Origin: Trichopria drosophilae | Taxonomy: Eukaryota; Arthropoda; Insecta; Hymenoptera; Diapriidae | Reading direction: 5' to 3' | Assembly: GCA_030407085.1 (NCBI GenBank) | Contig: CM059583.1 | Coordinates: 83,430,501 to 83,494,500 of the forward strand | DNA length: 64,000 nt | Part shown: positions 22,000 through 32,252 of the stretch, piece by piece | How positions within the stretch are numbered: the first letter of the stretch is position 1 | Layout of the letters: each line of letters starts with the position of its first letter | The notes under the pieces: generated by a model | The model's database searches: none | Told to the model about the DNA's origin: nothing | Seen by the model: only the letters and a program-made list of their open reading frames with translations | Position numbers and translations under genes: made by a program

Positions 22000-22085
22000 A
22001 AAACTATCCAGTACTCGAAAGCGAACAAGTACTCGAAAGCGAACGAGTACTCGAAAACGATCGAGTACTAGGAAAATCGAATAAT
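22000..22085. repeat. Minisatellite with CGAGTACTCG, second block
   Basis: About four units of AGTACTCGAAAGCGAACG-type sequence. It shares the core palindrome with the block at 20079-20215; the two blocks bracket the intervening 1.8 kb. Confidence 0.65.
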
Positions 22086-22197
22086 CGCGAGTCGAGTTTG
22101 TAGAATTACTTCGACTCGATTCAAGAAAAGGGCTATTTGCACACCGCTATTAGTCGTCCATTGGGATGGTAAGTTAATGAAAGCTTCGAAAACTGAA

Positions 22198-22742
22198 AGT
22201 GTTGATAAACTTTCTATAACTGTCACGGATATGAGTGAGGATCAACTTCTGAATGTCGTATCAATAAACAAAACTACGGGAGATGCACAAGCTACAGCGG
22301 TTCATAACGAATTACAACGCTGGTAATTGGAAAATATAATTGTGTACAACGTGAACCGATTGCCTTATCGAAACCACCTGCTGTTAAAAGTAATGATAAT
22401 TAGACCGAAAAAGTGAATGATCAAAATGTTCATAATATTAAACTTGAAGAGCAAAATTTAAAGATTAATAGTCAGTTGGACATAGTCACAAACAAAATGA
22501 ATGACAATTTTGATGAACTTCGGCAAACAAATAAAAATCTTATGGATCGGTGCTCCAATCTTGAAAAAGAGAATTCTACACTTCAATCAACCGTAAGAAC
22601 ATTGACTTCTGACGTCGCAAAATTACAATCGGATCATGATCGACGTGGTTTATTAATATCAGGTATTCCTGTATTATTTCTATCCTGTATTCGTTTTTGT
22701 AATTGCCAATAAAGACGTGATTATTATTATTATTATTATATT
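22198..22742 (+). pseudogene. LINE ORF1 remnant fused to a 3' tail
   Basis: 22198-22325 encodes a protein-like stretch (VDKLSITVTDMSEDQLLNVV) ending at a stop. 22413-22669 encodes a coiled-coil segment (heptads through NLMDRCSNLEKENSTLQSTV) ending DRRGLLISGIP, a phrase typical of LINE ORF1 proteins just before their RNA-binding domain. Directly after it comes a LINE 3' end (AATTGCCAATAAAGACG plus an ATT-repeat tail to 22742). The RNA-binding domain and all of ORF2 are missing, so this is an internally deleted copy. ORF1 proteins normally coat LINE RNA. Family not determined. Confidence 0.6.
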
Positions 22743-23235
22743 CATTTTACAAAAATCGTTGTAAACAACGTGTATTTAAACAATGATTCCGTCGCGAATT
22801 GTGTCAAAACGATATTTTCCTTACTTCAAACAGTTTTTTTGAAGTGTATGCAAAATTTTAACTTTATAAAGAATTTCCTGCACAATTTATCAGAAATCGT
22901 TATAAACATTGAATATTCAAACAATGATTCCGCCGCGACTTGTCTGAAAACGATATTTTATTCATTTCAAACTGTATTTTTGAGGTATATGCAAAATTTT
23001 AACTTTATAAAAAATTGTCTGCACAAGTTATAGGCATTTTACAGAAATCGGTGTAAACAATGATTTCGTTTCGAATTGTGTCAAAACGATATTTTCCTAA
23101 TTTAAAACAGTATTTTTGAAGTGTATGCAATATTTTAACTTTATAAACAATTTCGTGCACAAGTTATATTCATTTTACAAAAATCGTTATAAGCAACGAG
23201 TATTTAAATAATGATTTCGCCGCGAATTTTTATTA
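22743..23235. repeat. ~140-150-bp satellite, block A (about 3 units)
   Basis: Degenerate units share AAATCGTTATAAACAACGAG, ACAATGATTCCGTCGCGAAT, TTTTTGAAGTGTATGCAAAA and CTTTATAAAGAATTTCCTGC. The same family forms the larger block at 32985-34990. Confidence 0.8.
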
Positions 23236-23236
23236 T

Positions 23237-23546
23237 AACTTAATAATTACAGGTCCAAAATAAAAACAAAATTCGCGAGTTTCCTTTAATTAGAGATAGT
23301 GGATCTTATAGATTTTGGGTGGCTGAAAACGAATCCGCGCCCGATTTCGCCCATGACGTCAGGTTTTCCAAATATCGTATCCGGCAAATTGAAATTAGCG
23401 GATAGGATTCCTCGAAATGTTGACGCGATGGCCCAAATCGGGCTACGGATTCGTTTTCAGCGACCCAAAATCTATAAGCTCCACTACTTCTGATTAATGT
23501 AAACTCACGAATTTTGTTTTTATTGTGGACCTGTAATTATTAAGTT
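23237..23546. mobile_element. Foldback element, copy 1
   Basis: Almost entirely self-complementary: AACTTAATAATTACAGGTCC at 23237 is mirrored at 23527-23546. The inner part, containing ATAGATTTTGGGTGGCTGAA, is mirrored before the right end. No real coding capacity; the frame 23299-23493 is a palindrome by-product. Confidence 0.65.
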
Positions 23547-23573
23547 AAAATCAAATTAAGGTTTTATCAATAT

Positions 23574-23852
23574 AGGACGGCAAAAAAACCAAATTCGGGG
23601 ATTTATTTTAATCAAAGATAGTGGACCTTATAGATTTTGGGTCGCTGAAAACGAATCGGTAGCCCGATTTGGGTCATCACGTCAAGTTTTCGAGATATCC
23701 TATCCGCTAATTTCAATTTCCGTATACGATATTTCGAAAATCTTACGTGATGGGCCAAATCGGGAAACGGATTAGTTTTCAGCCACCCAAAATCTATAAG
23801 ATCCATTACCTCTGATTAAAAGAAACTCCCAACAAATTTTTTTTGCGGTCCT
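23574..23852. mobile_element. Foldback element, copy 2
   Basis: A diverged relative of copy 1 placed just downstream, again self-complementary from AGGACGGCAAAAAA to its complement near 23852. Its inner arms match copy 1 (ATAGATTTTGGGTCGCTGAA), so the two are tandem members of one family. Confidence 0.6.
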
Positions 23853-23890
23853 GTGTAATTCTTTTCTTCGTACAATTATTCGCTTTTTAG

Positions 23891-25281
23891 CACTAACAAG
23901 TAACACTAGGGAATGATAATGACCGATTTTTTTGAAACTGCGTATACAAGTACTTCTTTAAAAAGCATTTAACACGTGTTTTTTTGTTTTTGCCCAAAAA
24001 CCATTTTTGGGGTAGAAATCACCCTTGAATGTTTGTAGAAATGGCCCTTGAATGTGTTTAAGGTTGAATAATAGTATGTCAAAAATTATTTGTCGCATGT
24101 CTGTCAATATTGGTATATTGACGTTTTGAGGTCGCTGATGAAGAATTTAAAGTCAGATTTTGAAAATTCAAAATGGCGGATCCAATATGGCGGTCGAATT
24201 TTGATTAATTTTTATGCATGTAATGAAAATTTGGATCTTTATGTTTTTGCGGTCGCTGATGACGATTCTAAAGTCAGGTTTTTAAAATTCAAAATGGCGG
24301 TCGAATTTTTATTAATTTTTAGGAATGTAATGAAAATTGTGATCTTTGTGTTTTTGCGGTCGCTGATGACGATTCTAAAGTCAGGTTTTGAACATTCAAA
24401 ATGGCGGAACCAATATGGCGGACGAATTTTTACTATTTTTCACGAATTTTGTGAAACATGGTTGGCTAGGGACTTTTGGCATTACTGATTATCAACATGA
24501 TGTTAGAGTTTGGGAAATTGTAGATTAAGAATAGCCGTTGCAACACGGTCAACAAGTTTCCGGATACGTAACAATTATAAACTGCATTAGTGTTATATCA
24601 TGAAATAAATAGTTGAAATTTACATTCTCTACTTTTTACGTTATTCAGGAACAACGACGTGGACGTAGTAGTTTTTTTGTTCTCGTCGGGGTGATTTTTG
24701 TAAGTGAGTCTCCTTGCCTCTTACAATGACGGGTGTTTTTTATGCGAGATCCCTTCACAATTTCATAAACTCTAACATCACATTGGTAATCAGTAATGAC
24801 AAAAGTCCCTAGCCAACCATGTTTCACAAAATTCCTGAAAATTAATATAAATTCGTCCGCTATATTGGTTCCGCCATTTTGAATTTTCAAAACTTGACTT
24901 TAGAATCGTTATCAGCGACCGCAAAAACATAAAGATCCCAATTTTCATTACATTCATAAAAATTAATAAAAATTCGACCGCCATATTGGATCTCCCATTT
25001 TGAATTTTCAAAATCTGACTTTAAATTCTTCATCTGCGACCTCAAAACGTCAATATCCCAATATTGACAGACATGCTACAAATAATTTTTAACATACTAT
25101 TATTCAACCTTAAAGACATTCAAGGGCCATTTCTACAAACATTTAAGGGTGATTTCTACCCCAAAAATGGTTTTTGGGGAAAAATAAAAAAACACGTGTG
25201 AAATACTTTTTAAAGAAGTACTTGTATACGCAGTTTAAAAAAAATCGGTGATTATCACTTCCCAAGTGTTACTTGTAAGTG
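23891..25281. mobile_element. 1.4-kb foldback with ~500-600-bp arms
   Basis: The ends CACTAACAAGTAACACT (23891) and AGTGTTACTTGTAAGTG (to 25281) are inverted copies. The arms extend to about 24520 and from about 24765. They contain tandem ~110-120-bp units rich in AAAATGGCGG and GCGGTCGCTGATGACGATTC: three on the left, two on the right. The 245-bp centre is unrelated. Non-autonomous, no transposase, and no clear target duplication. Confidence 0.7.
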
Positions 25282-25283
25282 GC

Positions 25284-25614
25284 TGTTGAGGCAAAAGCAC
25301 GAAAACAACAATCTTGCAGAATTAATCGGACGTGTACGTACAAGGCCGTGCGCGAGCACGGTTCTATCTCGTCACTCCAAATTCGGCAATAAGCTACCAA
25401 CGGTTCTTTCCGAGGATCACGTGACCATATCGCACATATCCGTGGATATTAAACAAGACTCATGGCCTCTCTTTCTATCTTATCGTCGATTCTGCTTCGC
25501 CTTCTCTCGTGCTCTGCCTCTCTGAGACTATCCTTATACCCTTGAAATACAAATATGCAATACATTGTTACTGACTGCTCAAAGGAGGCCTGCAACGTTC
25601 TCAGGAACGTTACA
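25284..25614 (-). repeat. 3' LTR of Ty3/Gypsy element 1
   Basis: On the element strand it starts TGTAACGTTCC at 25614 and ends CCTCAACA at 25284, giving TG...CA ends over 331 bp. A purine-rich tract abuts its upstream edge, and the integrase frame lies upstream on the same strand. Only this LTR is present in the window. Confidence 0.65.
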
Positions 25615-25629
25615 GCTCCCCTTCCCCAG
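25615..25629 (-). other. Polypurine tract of Gypsy element 1
   Basis: The minus strand reads CTGGGGAAGGGGAGC directly before the LTR start TGTAACG, the expected place and composition for the plus-strand primer site of an LTR retrotransposon. Confidence 0.65.
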
Positions 25630-25814
25630 ACGCTGGGTAGCTTGAGCGTACCAGCTCTCCCCAAACTCTCTCCAGTTCGGTAAACAGGAAAAATAAAAAG
25701 ATAAACAATGCCTGAAACATAGAAAATATTCAAATCAAAATTTATTAATAAAATTTTAAGCACCGTCGAGTCATTCAATTTCAAACTAAATTTATTTCAG
25801 GTACAGTAGTAGGT

Positions 25815-26480
25815 CCACGGCCACTCCGGGTGCCGATAAGCCTTCTGTGGCACCAATTGGTGCAGATGCCGATCCGGGCACTCATCCCCTCTCAACACAT
25901 TGGGGTCTCGGCAGACCGTGCAGCTTCTTTGCTCCCGCAGTGCCTCACCGACATCCTGACCCTGCCCAAAAGCTAATTTCTAGATCAGGGCCCTCATTTG
26001 CTCCGCAATTTCCTCCGTTTCCTTCAATTCGGTTAGCTCCGCTTCTTTTGCCCTGGTCTGCTCTTCTTGAGCTCGTTGCCACTTTTGGACCCCTCGATCC
26101 CGCTTCGCGGCAAATTGTTGTTGCAGCTCCTGCTGGTGTTCGGCATGTGTATGTACCGCTTATCCACCGCCGCCTGAAAGAGAGCTCCAAATTTCTGCAC
26201 CAACCGATCAACGTGAGCAAAATTCGTCGACGTAGTCGAAGTTCCACGATTTTATCCTGTATGGGCTCCCACAATACCCGATATTGGGCCAAATTGGCCA
26301 CTTGCAACGTGGAGACTGCGGCTTCCTCCCTGACTTCTTCAACTTCCAAAGCAGATACTGCGCTCGTAATGTGCCTAATCTCCGCCTCAGGTTCCTCCAC
26401 AATCGGCTCTCTGTCCTCATTCTTATATAAATATACTTTAATGAGAATGATGTCGCGTCTGGGCTCGTGTTCGACATAAA
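25815..26480 (-). pseudogene. Frameshifted ORF downstream of Gypsy integrase, coiled-coil protein
   Basis: Two minus-strand frames share the coding signal. One contains EEPEAEIRHITSAVSALE and LWEPIQDKIVELRL. Another continues with FAHVDRLVQKFGALFQAAVD, then a third with ELQQQFAAKRDRGVQKWQRA, an EEQTRAKEAELTELKETEE coiled coil and a Cys/His patch (CTVCRDPNV). At least two frameshifts separate them. Its position after integrase and before the polypurine tract suggests an extra 3' ORF of the element. It has no clear envelope features such as a signal peptide or membrane span. The function is unknown. Confidence 0.45.
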
Positions 26481-26622
26481 ACTAAGTTTGCCCTTTTGGC
26501 CTCTAACGGCTTAGCTTTTGCACCTTTTGAGCTTCCACGCTTCCTAACTTCGCGTAATGGCTCATCCGCACAAACGTTCAACCCCGGTTCCGCTTCACGC
26601 CTCGGCGGCGTCGATTCGCGAT

Positions 26623-27441
26623 CTATACAGACACGCGTAGTACGAATTCGCTCGCGCTTCCCGTTCGCGTTAACCGTCTTATCCAGCACATTACGCGTTT
26701 TACTCTTGTAGCCACTTCGGCTCTTGTCGCCTCTTCTGGCATAGGCTGAATTTCGTCCAGTTCCTCCTCCAATTCTTCGTATGACTTGAGATCAATCACG
26801 TGCATAGGCCCACCTGGCTGACCCTTGGCATCTTCTAATTCGTAAATATTCGCGCCAAGTCGCCCAATAATTGTGTATGGCCCAACATGCTTTGGAGCCA
26901 GTTTGTCAGTTATACCTTGAGTAGCTGATAATAAAACTCGGTTCTTTTTCCATACTCGTTCGCCAATTTTATATTGCACATCACTATGCTTAACATTGTA
27001 ATATTTTGCTTATCGTTGATGTGCCTCTTGGCTATTATCAGCAACTTGTTCATAAAGGTCAGGCAATTGCTTTAGCCTATCGTTCCACCGTATTCTCGCG
27101 GCTTCTGGCTCATTTAATTCCGCTGCCAATTCTTCTTGCCGCCGTTTTAACTTAGGTAGCGCGATTTGTCGACCGTAAACCAACATGGCCGGACTGAATC
27201 CAGTCGATTTATTGACCGCAGTATTAAACGCGAATGTGAATTCGTTTAGCAGTACGTCCCAATTCCTATGATTTTCGTCGGTAAAAGCCCTGATCATCGT
27301 TTTTACCGTGCGATTGACGCGTTCAACAGGATTTGCTTGCGGATGATAAGGTGGGGTTGTCTCTTGTGCGATTCCCGCTTCCTTCAGGAATTTACCCATC
27401 ACCTCATTTTTAAATTCGAAACCTCGATCTGACAAGAACAT
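26623..27441 (-). pseudogene. Ty3/Gypsy integrase, C-terminal part
   Basis: The catalytic core is visible as LSDRGFEF (second Asp) and PPYHPQANPVERVNRTVKTM (Glu), followed by WDVLLNEFTFAFNTA and a STGFSPAMLVYGR stretch. After an in-frame TAA near 27011-27013 the same frame continues into a GPY/F module (KHVGPYTIIGRLGANIYELE). Integrase inserts retrotransposon cDNA into the host genome. The N-terminal zinc finger and first catalytic Asp are missing because an unrelated LINE piece abuts at about 27445. Truncated and nonsense-bearing, so inactive. Confidence 0.85.
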
Positions 27442-27449
27442 TTTAGGTG

Positions 27450-27940
27450 CACCAATTCGTAATTATCCCCAAGCCTGGGACAGCTATATTATAGCAAGAG
27501 ATGACTTCAGAGATGCAGTCAGGAAAGCCAAGAAGGACAGCTAGGAATCCTTCTGCTTGGAGGTCGAGGAGGGACCTCCGACATCCAGGCTTGGAAAGGT
27601 TCTAGCGAAGGACCCGGCTGCAATCATGGGAGTACTAAAATTGCCAGATGGCACTAGTACGACGACAGACGCGGAGACACTGGACTGCCTGATCCGAGCC
27701 CACTTCCCGGGCTTTTATGGGTCTGGGAGAGGGAAGGGAAGAGACGAAGACCTGAACCGAGCCGTTTCCGGCACGGGAGGTGGGATGTCCAAGGCCCGCA
27801 GAGAACTTGGACGCCGAATCGCTCGGGAAATCGTCACCCCCGTGGGGATGAGGTGGGCCGTATACTCCTTTAGTCCGTATAAGTCACCAGGGCCAGATGG
27901 AATGTATCTCTCGGGCTATAAATATCTTTTATATTATTAA
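27450..27940 (+). pseudogene. R1/jockey-like LINE fragment (start of reverse transcriptase)
   Basis: Plus-strand frame with ARDDFRDAVRKAKKDS, then TAG 27542-27544 (Trp expected), then PPTSRLGKVLAKDPAAIMG, IAREIVTPVGMRWAV and SPYKSPGPDG, the classical entry to the RT domain in RNase H-bearing LINEs (R1, I, LOA groups). It ends at about 27905 soon after that motif, so only the endonuclease-to-RT linker and first RT motif survive. It sits against the truncated Gypsy integrase in opposite orientation. Confidence 0.75.
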
Positions 27941-28284
27941 TAAACTTATTTATCTTAAACCATATTTTATATATTTCATTTGAATTTTCTCCTTCTCTTA
28001 ACGATGTTTCATATCTCATTCTAAGGGTTGTTTTTAAGACGTATTAGTAGTCGTCTCGTGTTTTCCGGGTATTTGCAGGTTTGGTTTGGGATAACTGTGT
28101 GTTTTCATTGATAGTGGAACACGTGACTCCTAACTCGAGATTTTCTCGCCGTTCATTTTTATTGAAGGAGCGCGACTGTTGTAACTGTTGACGCGAGACA
28201 GACTTCTTTTAAAGTTTGACGTATAGACGTCTCACTAAAATTCATAATCAACATTGTAACGTAGCAAAACACGTTACAGTGCTA
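27941..28284. other. No supported gene
   Basis: AT-rich, then mixed sequence. TGTAACG...CGTTACA at 28254-28277 is a short palindrome resembling paired LTR ends, but no second LTR was found. Confidence 0.4.
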
Positions 28285-28690
28285 TCTGCCACGAGACTCA
28301 CGACGGGGATAACTTAAGGGGGGACTGGTCTTCAAGAACCGCTAATATTTCATATGGGTGCAATTTCCGAAATGATCTCATCACCTTATAGGGGGGACTG
28401 CTCCGAAGAAGCACTAATATTTATTTTGGTGATGACGTCATTCGGCTCTTTTTGAATGTTATATGTTAAGAATCTGCCGGGAGGCTTTTATCCAAGGAGG
28501 AATGTTGCCATAATAGGGGGGACTGCTCCGAAGAAGCGCTAATTTTTAATATGGCCACAAATTAGGATTCATATTTGTTATGAATCGGCCGAGAGGCTTT
28601 TATACACGGGGAAATGTTGTCATTATAGGGGGGACTGCTCCGAAGAAGCGCTAATTTTTAATACGACAACAATTGAGACATAGAATTCGT
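28285..28690. other. Four-copy array of a conserved core on covarying hairpin stems
   Basis: A core with GGGGGGACTGCTCCGAAGAA followed by GCGCTAATTTTTAATA occurs at about 28316, 28389, 28513 and 28627. In copies 2-4 it sits on different but self-complementary outer stems: 28367-28385 with 28428-28445; TGTTGCCATA 28503-28512 with TATGGCCACA 28550-28559; TGTTGTC 28615-28621 with GACAACA 28665-28671. Inside the core, GGT/ACC (copy 1) is replaced by GCT/AGC (copies 2-4). Constant loop plus compensatory stem changes suggest a structured RNA or hairpin DNA unit. A second repeated motif (GAGGCTTTTAT) lies between copies. No known family recognised; strand unknown. Confidence 0.55.
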
Positions 28691-29725
28691 AGTTTAGGCA
28701 TTAATAATTGATAATTATAAAGGTAGCTATAATTCGGGGTATTATTCAGTATTTAATTTTATTTTGATTATTTCCTGAAATTAATATATTGCATGCGATA
28801 AATATTTCATGTGTAAACATGGGTATTCGCATGTGCTTTGTTTTGGAAGTCGGATCAAGGACGGCCTTGTTTTCGATTTCCAGAAGTACGAGACCCGAAC
28901 ATCCAGGGTATATTGTCAAGCACGCTGCTTATTGCGGGCGTGCAGGGGGGGGGGACGACGCGTGGAGATTCTGGAATGTTCGCGAAGGAAAGGGTACGCG
29001 AGGGCGACGTGACGAAACTTCGCGAACATTTGAGAAGCATAAGAAAGAGTACCGGGAGGGGACGGCCGGTCGTGTGTGACCGCACGGGCCGCGGGGCTCT
29101 CCCTACCATCCCGATCGCGGTAGAGAGGTGATAAACGGCGGCCGGCGCGGCGCGAGCGTCGCGATTCCAACCGACGCGTCGGATCGGCAGTCCGTGGCAG
29201 TCCGTGGAAGATTTGGGACAGTCCGCTGGTAGCAGCCCTGGAGCCGATAGGTACGCCTGGTCATCAGAAGGTACCAACAGCACTGAGCGCAAATAGTTTC
29301 GGCTACGAAGTCTTTCCGTACGCCAATATCTCGATTCTTTGTGCTCACGGCTGTTTAAATAAAATGCGCTCTTCCGATTGTCCGTGGCCGTTTCACGAGT
29401 GAAAGTGAAAGTGAAAAACGCGAATCGCCTTCGGTTATCTGAGTCGGGTTTTCGGTTCGTATCGTGCTTCGGTAAACTTCTGCTTTGGCCGCGAATTTCT
29501 CTAGGGTTATCTTCCGGGAATCCTTCTTTTCGCGGAGAATATCTCGATTAGATTCTTTAACGCGACTGTGGTTATCTCTCGTTATTTTATTCGGCATACT
29601 CGGGAAAAATATGGTTATCTTACGCTTTTTGTTCGTTCTCGTTACTTTCGGAAAGACGAAGCCCAAAGGCCACGCGCGTCGGTATGGTTAACTATCGGAA
29701 ACGTGATCGAAGACCGTTCTCTTAA
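28691..29725. other. Partly GC-rich region, no supported gene
   Basis: 28850-29340 is GC-rich with a G-run near 28946-28955 and several overlapping frames on both strands without domains, typical of CpG-rich non-coding DNA. 29392-29415 has GTTTCACGAGTGAAAG followed by GTGAAAGTGAAAA, an IRF-site-like repeat. GGTTATCT-type motifs recur at about 29503, 29572 and 29611, and again beyond the piggyBac insertion. Possibly promoter or leader sequence of an unidentified transcript. Confidence 0.4.
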
Positions 29726-31235
29726 CCCATTAACGCCGAGGTGATCAGAATTTTTACTAACTTTTCAACGTGTTTATTTATTATGTAATCGGACCAAAAA
29801 AATAATGCAATACCTTTACTCCTATGCAAAATTTGATGCTCTTTCAGAATCTGAGCTCAAAATTTCAATTAGACACTGAGAAAAAAAAATATGGCCGTTT
29901 TAAACGTGAAAAACGTGAAATTTTTCGAAAAAAAAATTTTTTCGCATTTTTTTTCACAATGATACCGCAAAGGTATCGACTTTCTACTATGATCAGAGGT
30001 GATCATGGCACTCGAACATTAAGAGGAATTTTTTTCAGAAAAATTCATCGACGCGTTTTTGCAAAATGGCGGCGGGAATGAAAAATTTTATAAAAATCTT
30101 AATCTATTGTTTTTTAAAAACTATAAAGTTTAGACAAAAATTTCTAAGAACAAAAATGTCTTAAAATTAGTCAAAGAACACTCTCAAATATTTTCAGAAT
30201 TTTTTGAGATAATTTTTGATTTTCGAAAATTTTAAAAAATCAAATTTTCGAAAAAATGTTTGAAAAAATTTGTGAGTGTTCCTTGACTAATTTTAAGATT
30301 TTTTTGTTCTCAAAAACCTTTTTGTAAAGTATAAAGAAAAACCTTTTTCTTGAATTGAACATAAAATTTTGTTTCTATCTACACGGAGAGACCCAAGGTG
30401 TAATTTTCGTACCACCCGCTACATTTGATAAAGGTACTAGACTGTTTGTACCCAAAACGTACCAAAGTGTGCACCGAAATCGTCCGAAGTTGTCTGACTA
30501 TAGCACGGTGAATACGGGACGACAATTGTGTGAGGAACGTGAGAGGCTAGAGGACTCACGAAAAAAAAGCACCCCAAAGGAGACAAAGTTCTACGACGTC
30601 CACGCCGTTGTCTCTGGGTAATGCTAAGAGTAGAAAAACTAATGTATATGCACAGAATCGGCAAGAAAGTAGTCAAGGAACACTTTCAAATTTTTTGAAA
30701 AATTTTTTCGAAAATTTGATTTTTAAAATTTGTTGAAAATCAAAAATTATCTCCAAAAATCTGAAAAAAATTGAGAGTGTTCTTTGACTAATTTTAAGAC
30801 ATTTTTGTTCTTAGAAATTTTTGTCTAAACTTTATAGTTTTTAAAAAAACAATAGATTAAGATATTTATAAAATTTTGTCATTCCCGCCGCCATTTTGCA
30901 AAAACGCGTCGATGAATTTTTCTGAAAAAAATTCCTCTGAATGTTCGAGTGCCATGATCACATCTGATCATAGTAGAAAGTCGATACCTTTGCGGCATCA
31001 TTGTGAAAAAAAAATGCGAAAAAATATTTTTTTCGACAAATTTCACGTTTTTCACGTTTAAAACGGCCATATTTTTTTTTCTCAGTGTCTAATTGAAATT
31101 TTGAGCTCAGATTCTTAAAGAGCATCAAATTTTGCATAGGAGTAAAGGTATTGCATTATTTTTTTGGTCCGATTACATAATAAATAAACACGTTGAAAAG
31201 TTAGTAAAAATTCTGATCACCTCGGCGTTAATGGG
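29726..31235. mobile_element. piggyBac-type non-autonomous foldback at a TTAA site
   Basis: The element begins CCCATTAACGCCGAGGTGAT at 29726 and ends with the complement at 31235. TTAA occurs on both sides (29722-29725 and 31236-31239), the target duplication used by piggyBac elements, whose ends typically start CCC. The arms are about 600 bp each (to about 30340 and from about 30670) and very similar, with a ~300-bp unrelated centre. No transposase is present, so it would need one in trans. It has split a hairpin-rich host or element region. Confidence 0.8.
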
Positions 31236-32252
31236 TTAAAATTCGGTGAGATACTTCGGTAAGAGGATAACTTCGTCCTTTCGAGGACTTCAGGAAAAAG
31301 CCGTCATTTGGTTATTTTTTGTGATCGTTCGGTATCCGGGAGAAATAACTAGCGGTTCGGGCGAACGTAAGATCGAATCTAGTGTGGTTACCTTTATCGT
31401 CTCGAAAGTGCGTGTCCGGTGATCGGAAATAAAGACGGTAACGAAAACGGAAATACGACGCGTGAAAAGCAAATTCCGCCGAACGTGATGCTTTGTGACG
31501 TCACACCGCGACGCCGACAAGATGGCCGCCGGTTCCGATCCGCGGTCCGCGCCGCGATCTCCAGTTGGCTTGGCGAGCCGTTAACTAGCATGGTCGACAT
31601 TATAAATTCATAGTCTGACATCTTATGATCGAAAACGCAAGCTCGTTAATTTTACCTTGGTTCGATTGATCGCTCTTGTGAGCGATCGTATCTTGAACTT
31701 CCTGGTTATCTTTTCACTCTGTTAGAATGAACACTGTGGTTACCTGTTATCTTGCCCCTCTTGTGAGGTGGCGCTATCTTATGAATTAACGAGCGGACTT
31801 TTGTGCATAAGAAGGTTTTTCTCGGGTAATACTCCAGCCGATCTAAGGAAAGGACCATGCGGGCGATGCTAACTGGACTGGGCCCTCCGCGCGGTTAAGT
31901 TACCTAGATTGCTGATTCACGAGCAATCTTGTGGGGCCAAGGCTATCTCGCACTGCCGGAAGGTAGTGCCGTGTTTTTGTTATGTTTTTGTACGTGAGGA
32001 TAACTGTCTCTACGGAGACGCTAAAATTGTTGCGTATGAGTGTGAGCGTGTTAACTTGAATAGCAGTGTCCGCGGTAAACGATAGCGTCCGGGTGGTCCG
32101 TTTCAGTTTAGTAACGAAAGTGCAGATTGTTAAATTAGGGAATTAGTCGGTTTGTTAATTCCCGCGGTCAGTTCGAGCGGGTTTCGGGTAGCGTAATTTC
32201 GATGAGTTGTTCGCGTTTAGTAGATTTCAGTAAAGGGGTGTAATCTGACAAT
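31236..32252. other. Hairpin-rich region with RNA-like tetraloops
   Basis: Strong local stems include GTCCT-TTCG-AGGAC (31275-31288), GATCGCTC-TTGT-GAGCGATC (31668-31687), a bulged GCCCCTC-TTGT-GAGGTGGC (31754-31772), AGATTGCT/AGCAATCT (31906-31929), GCACTGCC-GGAA-GGTAGTGC (31950-31969, one G-U pair) and GTCTC-TACG-GAGAC (32006-32019) followed by GCTAAAATTG. An 11-bp perfect outer stem (31641-31651 with 31784-31794) encloses two of them. UUCG, UACG and GGAA are favoured RNA loops, so a transcribed structured leader or ncRNA is plausible. No gene was recognised. Confidence 0.45.

Larger units (their letters stand above)
20216..22197. other. Moderately GC-rich then AT-rich region, no supported gene
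   Basis: 20240-21010 is richer in G+C and promoter- or LTR-like (TATATAA near 20432). A ~40-bp direct repeat with GCGACTCTGTACCGAGATCT occurs at about 20508 and 20548. 20805-20910 is a hairpin region. 21248-21290 is a TA tract followed by a T-run. Short frames across it (for example 20480-20785) have no recognisable domain. It could be a solo LTR or another element's non-coding end. Confidence 0.45.

Noticed and set aside
25847..26479. 210-codon plus-strand frame
   Set aside because: Pro/Ser-rich shadow antisense to the Gypsy post-integrase coding signal, which has better protein character on the minus strand.
28789..29348. Several overlapping frames on both strands
   Set aside because: GC-rich DNA lacks stops by composition; no frame has a domain or a preferred codon pattern.
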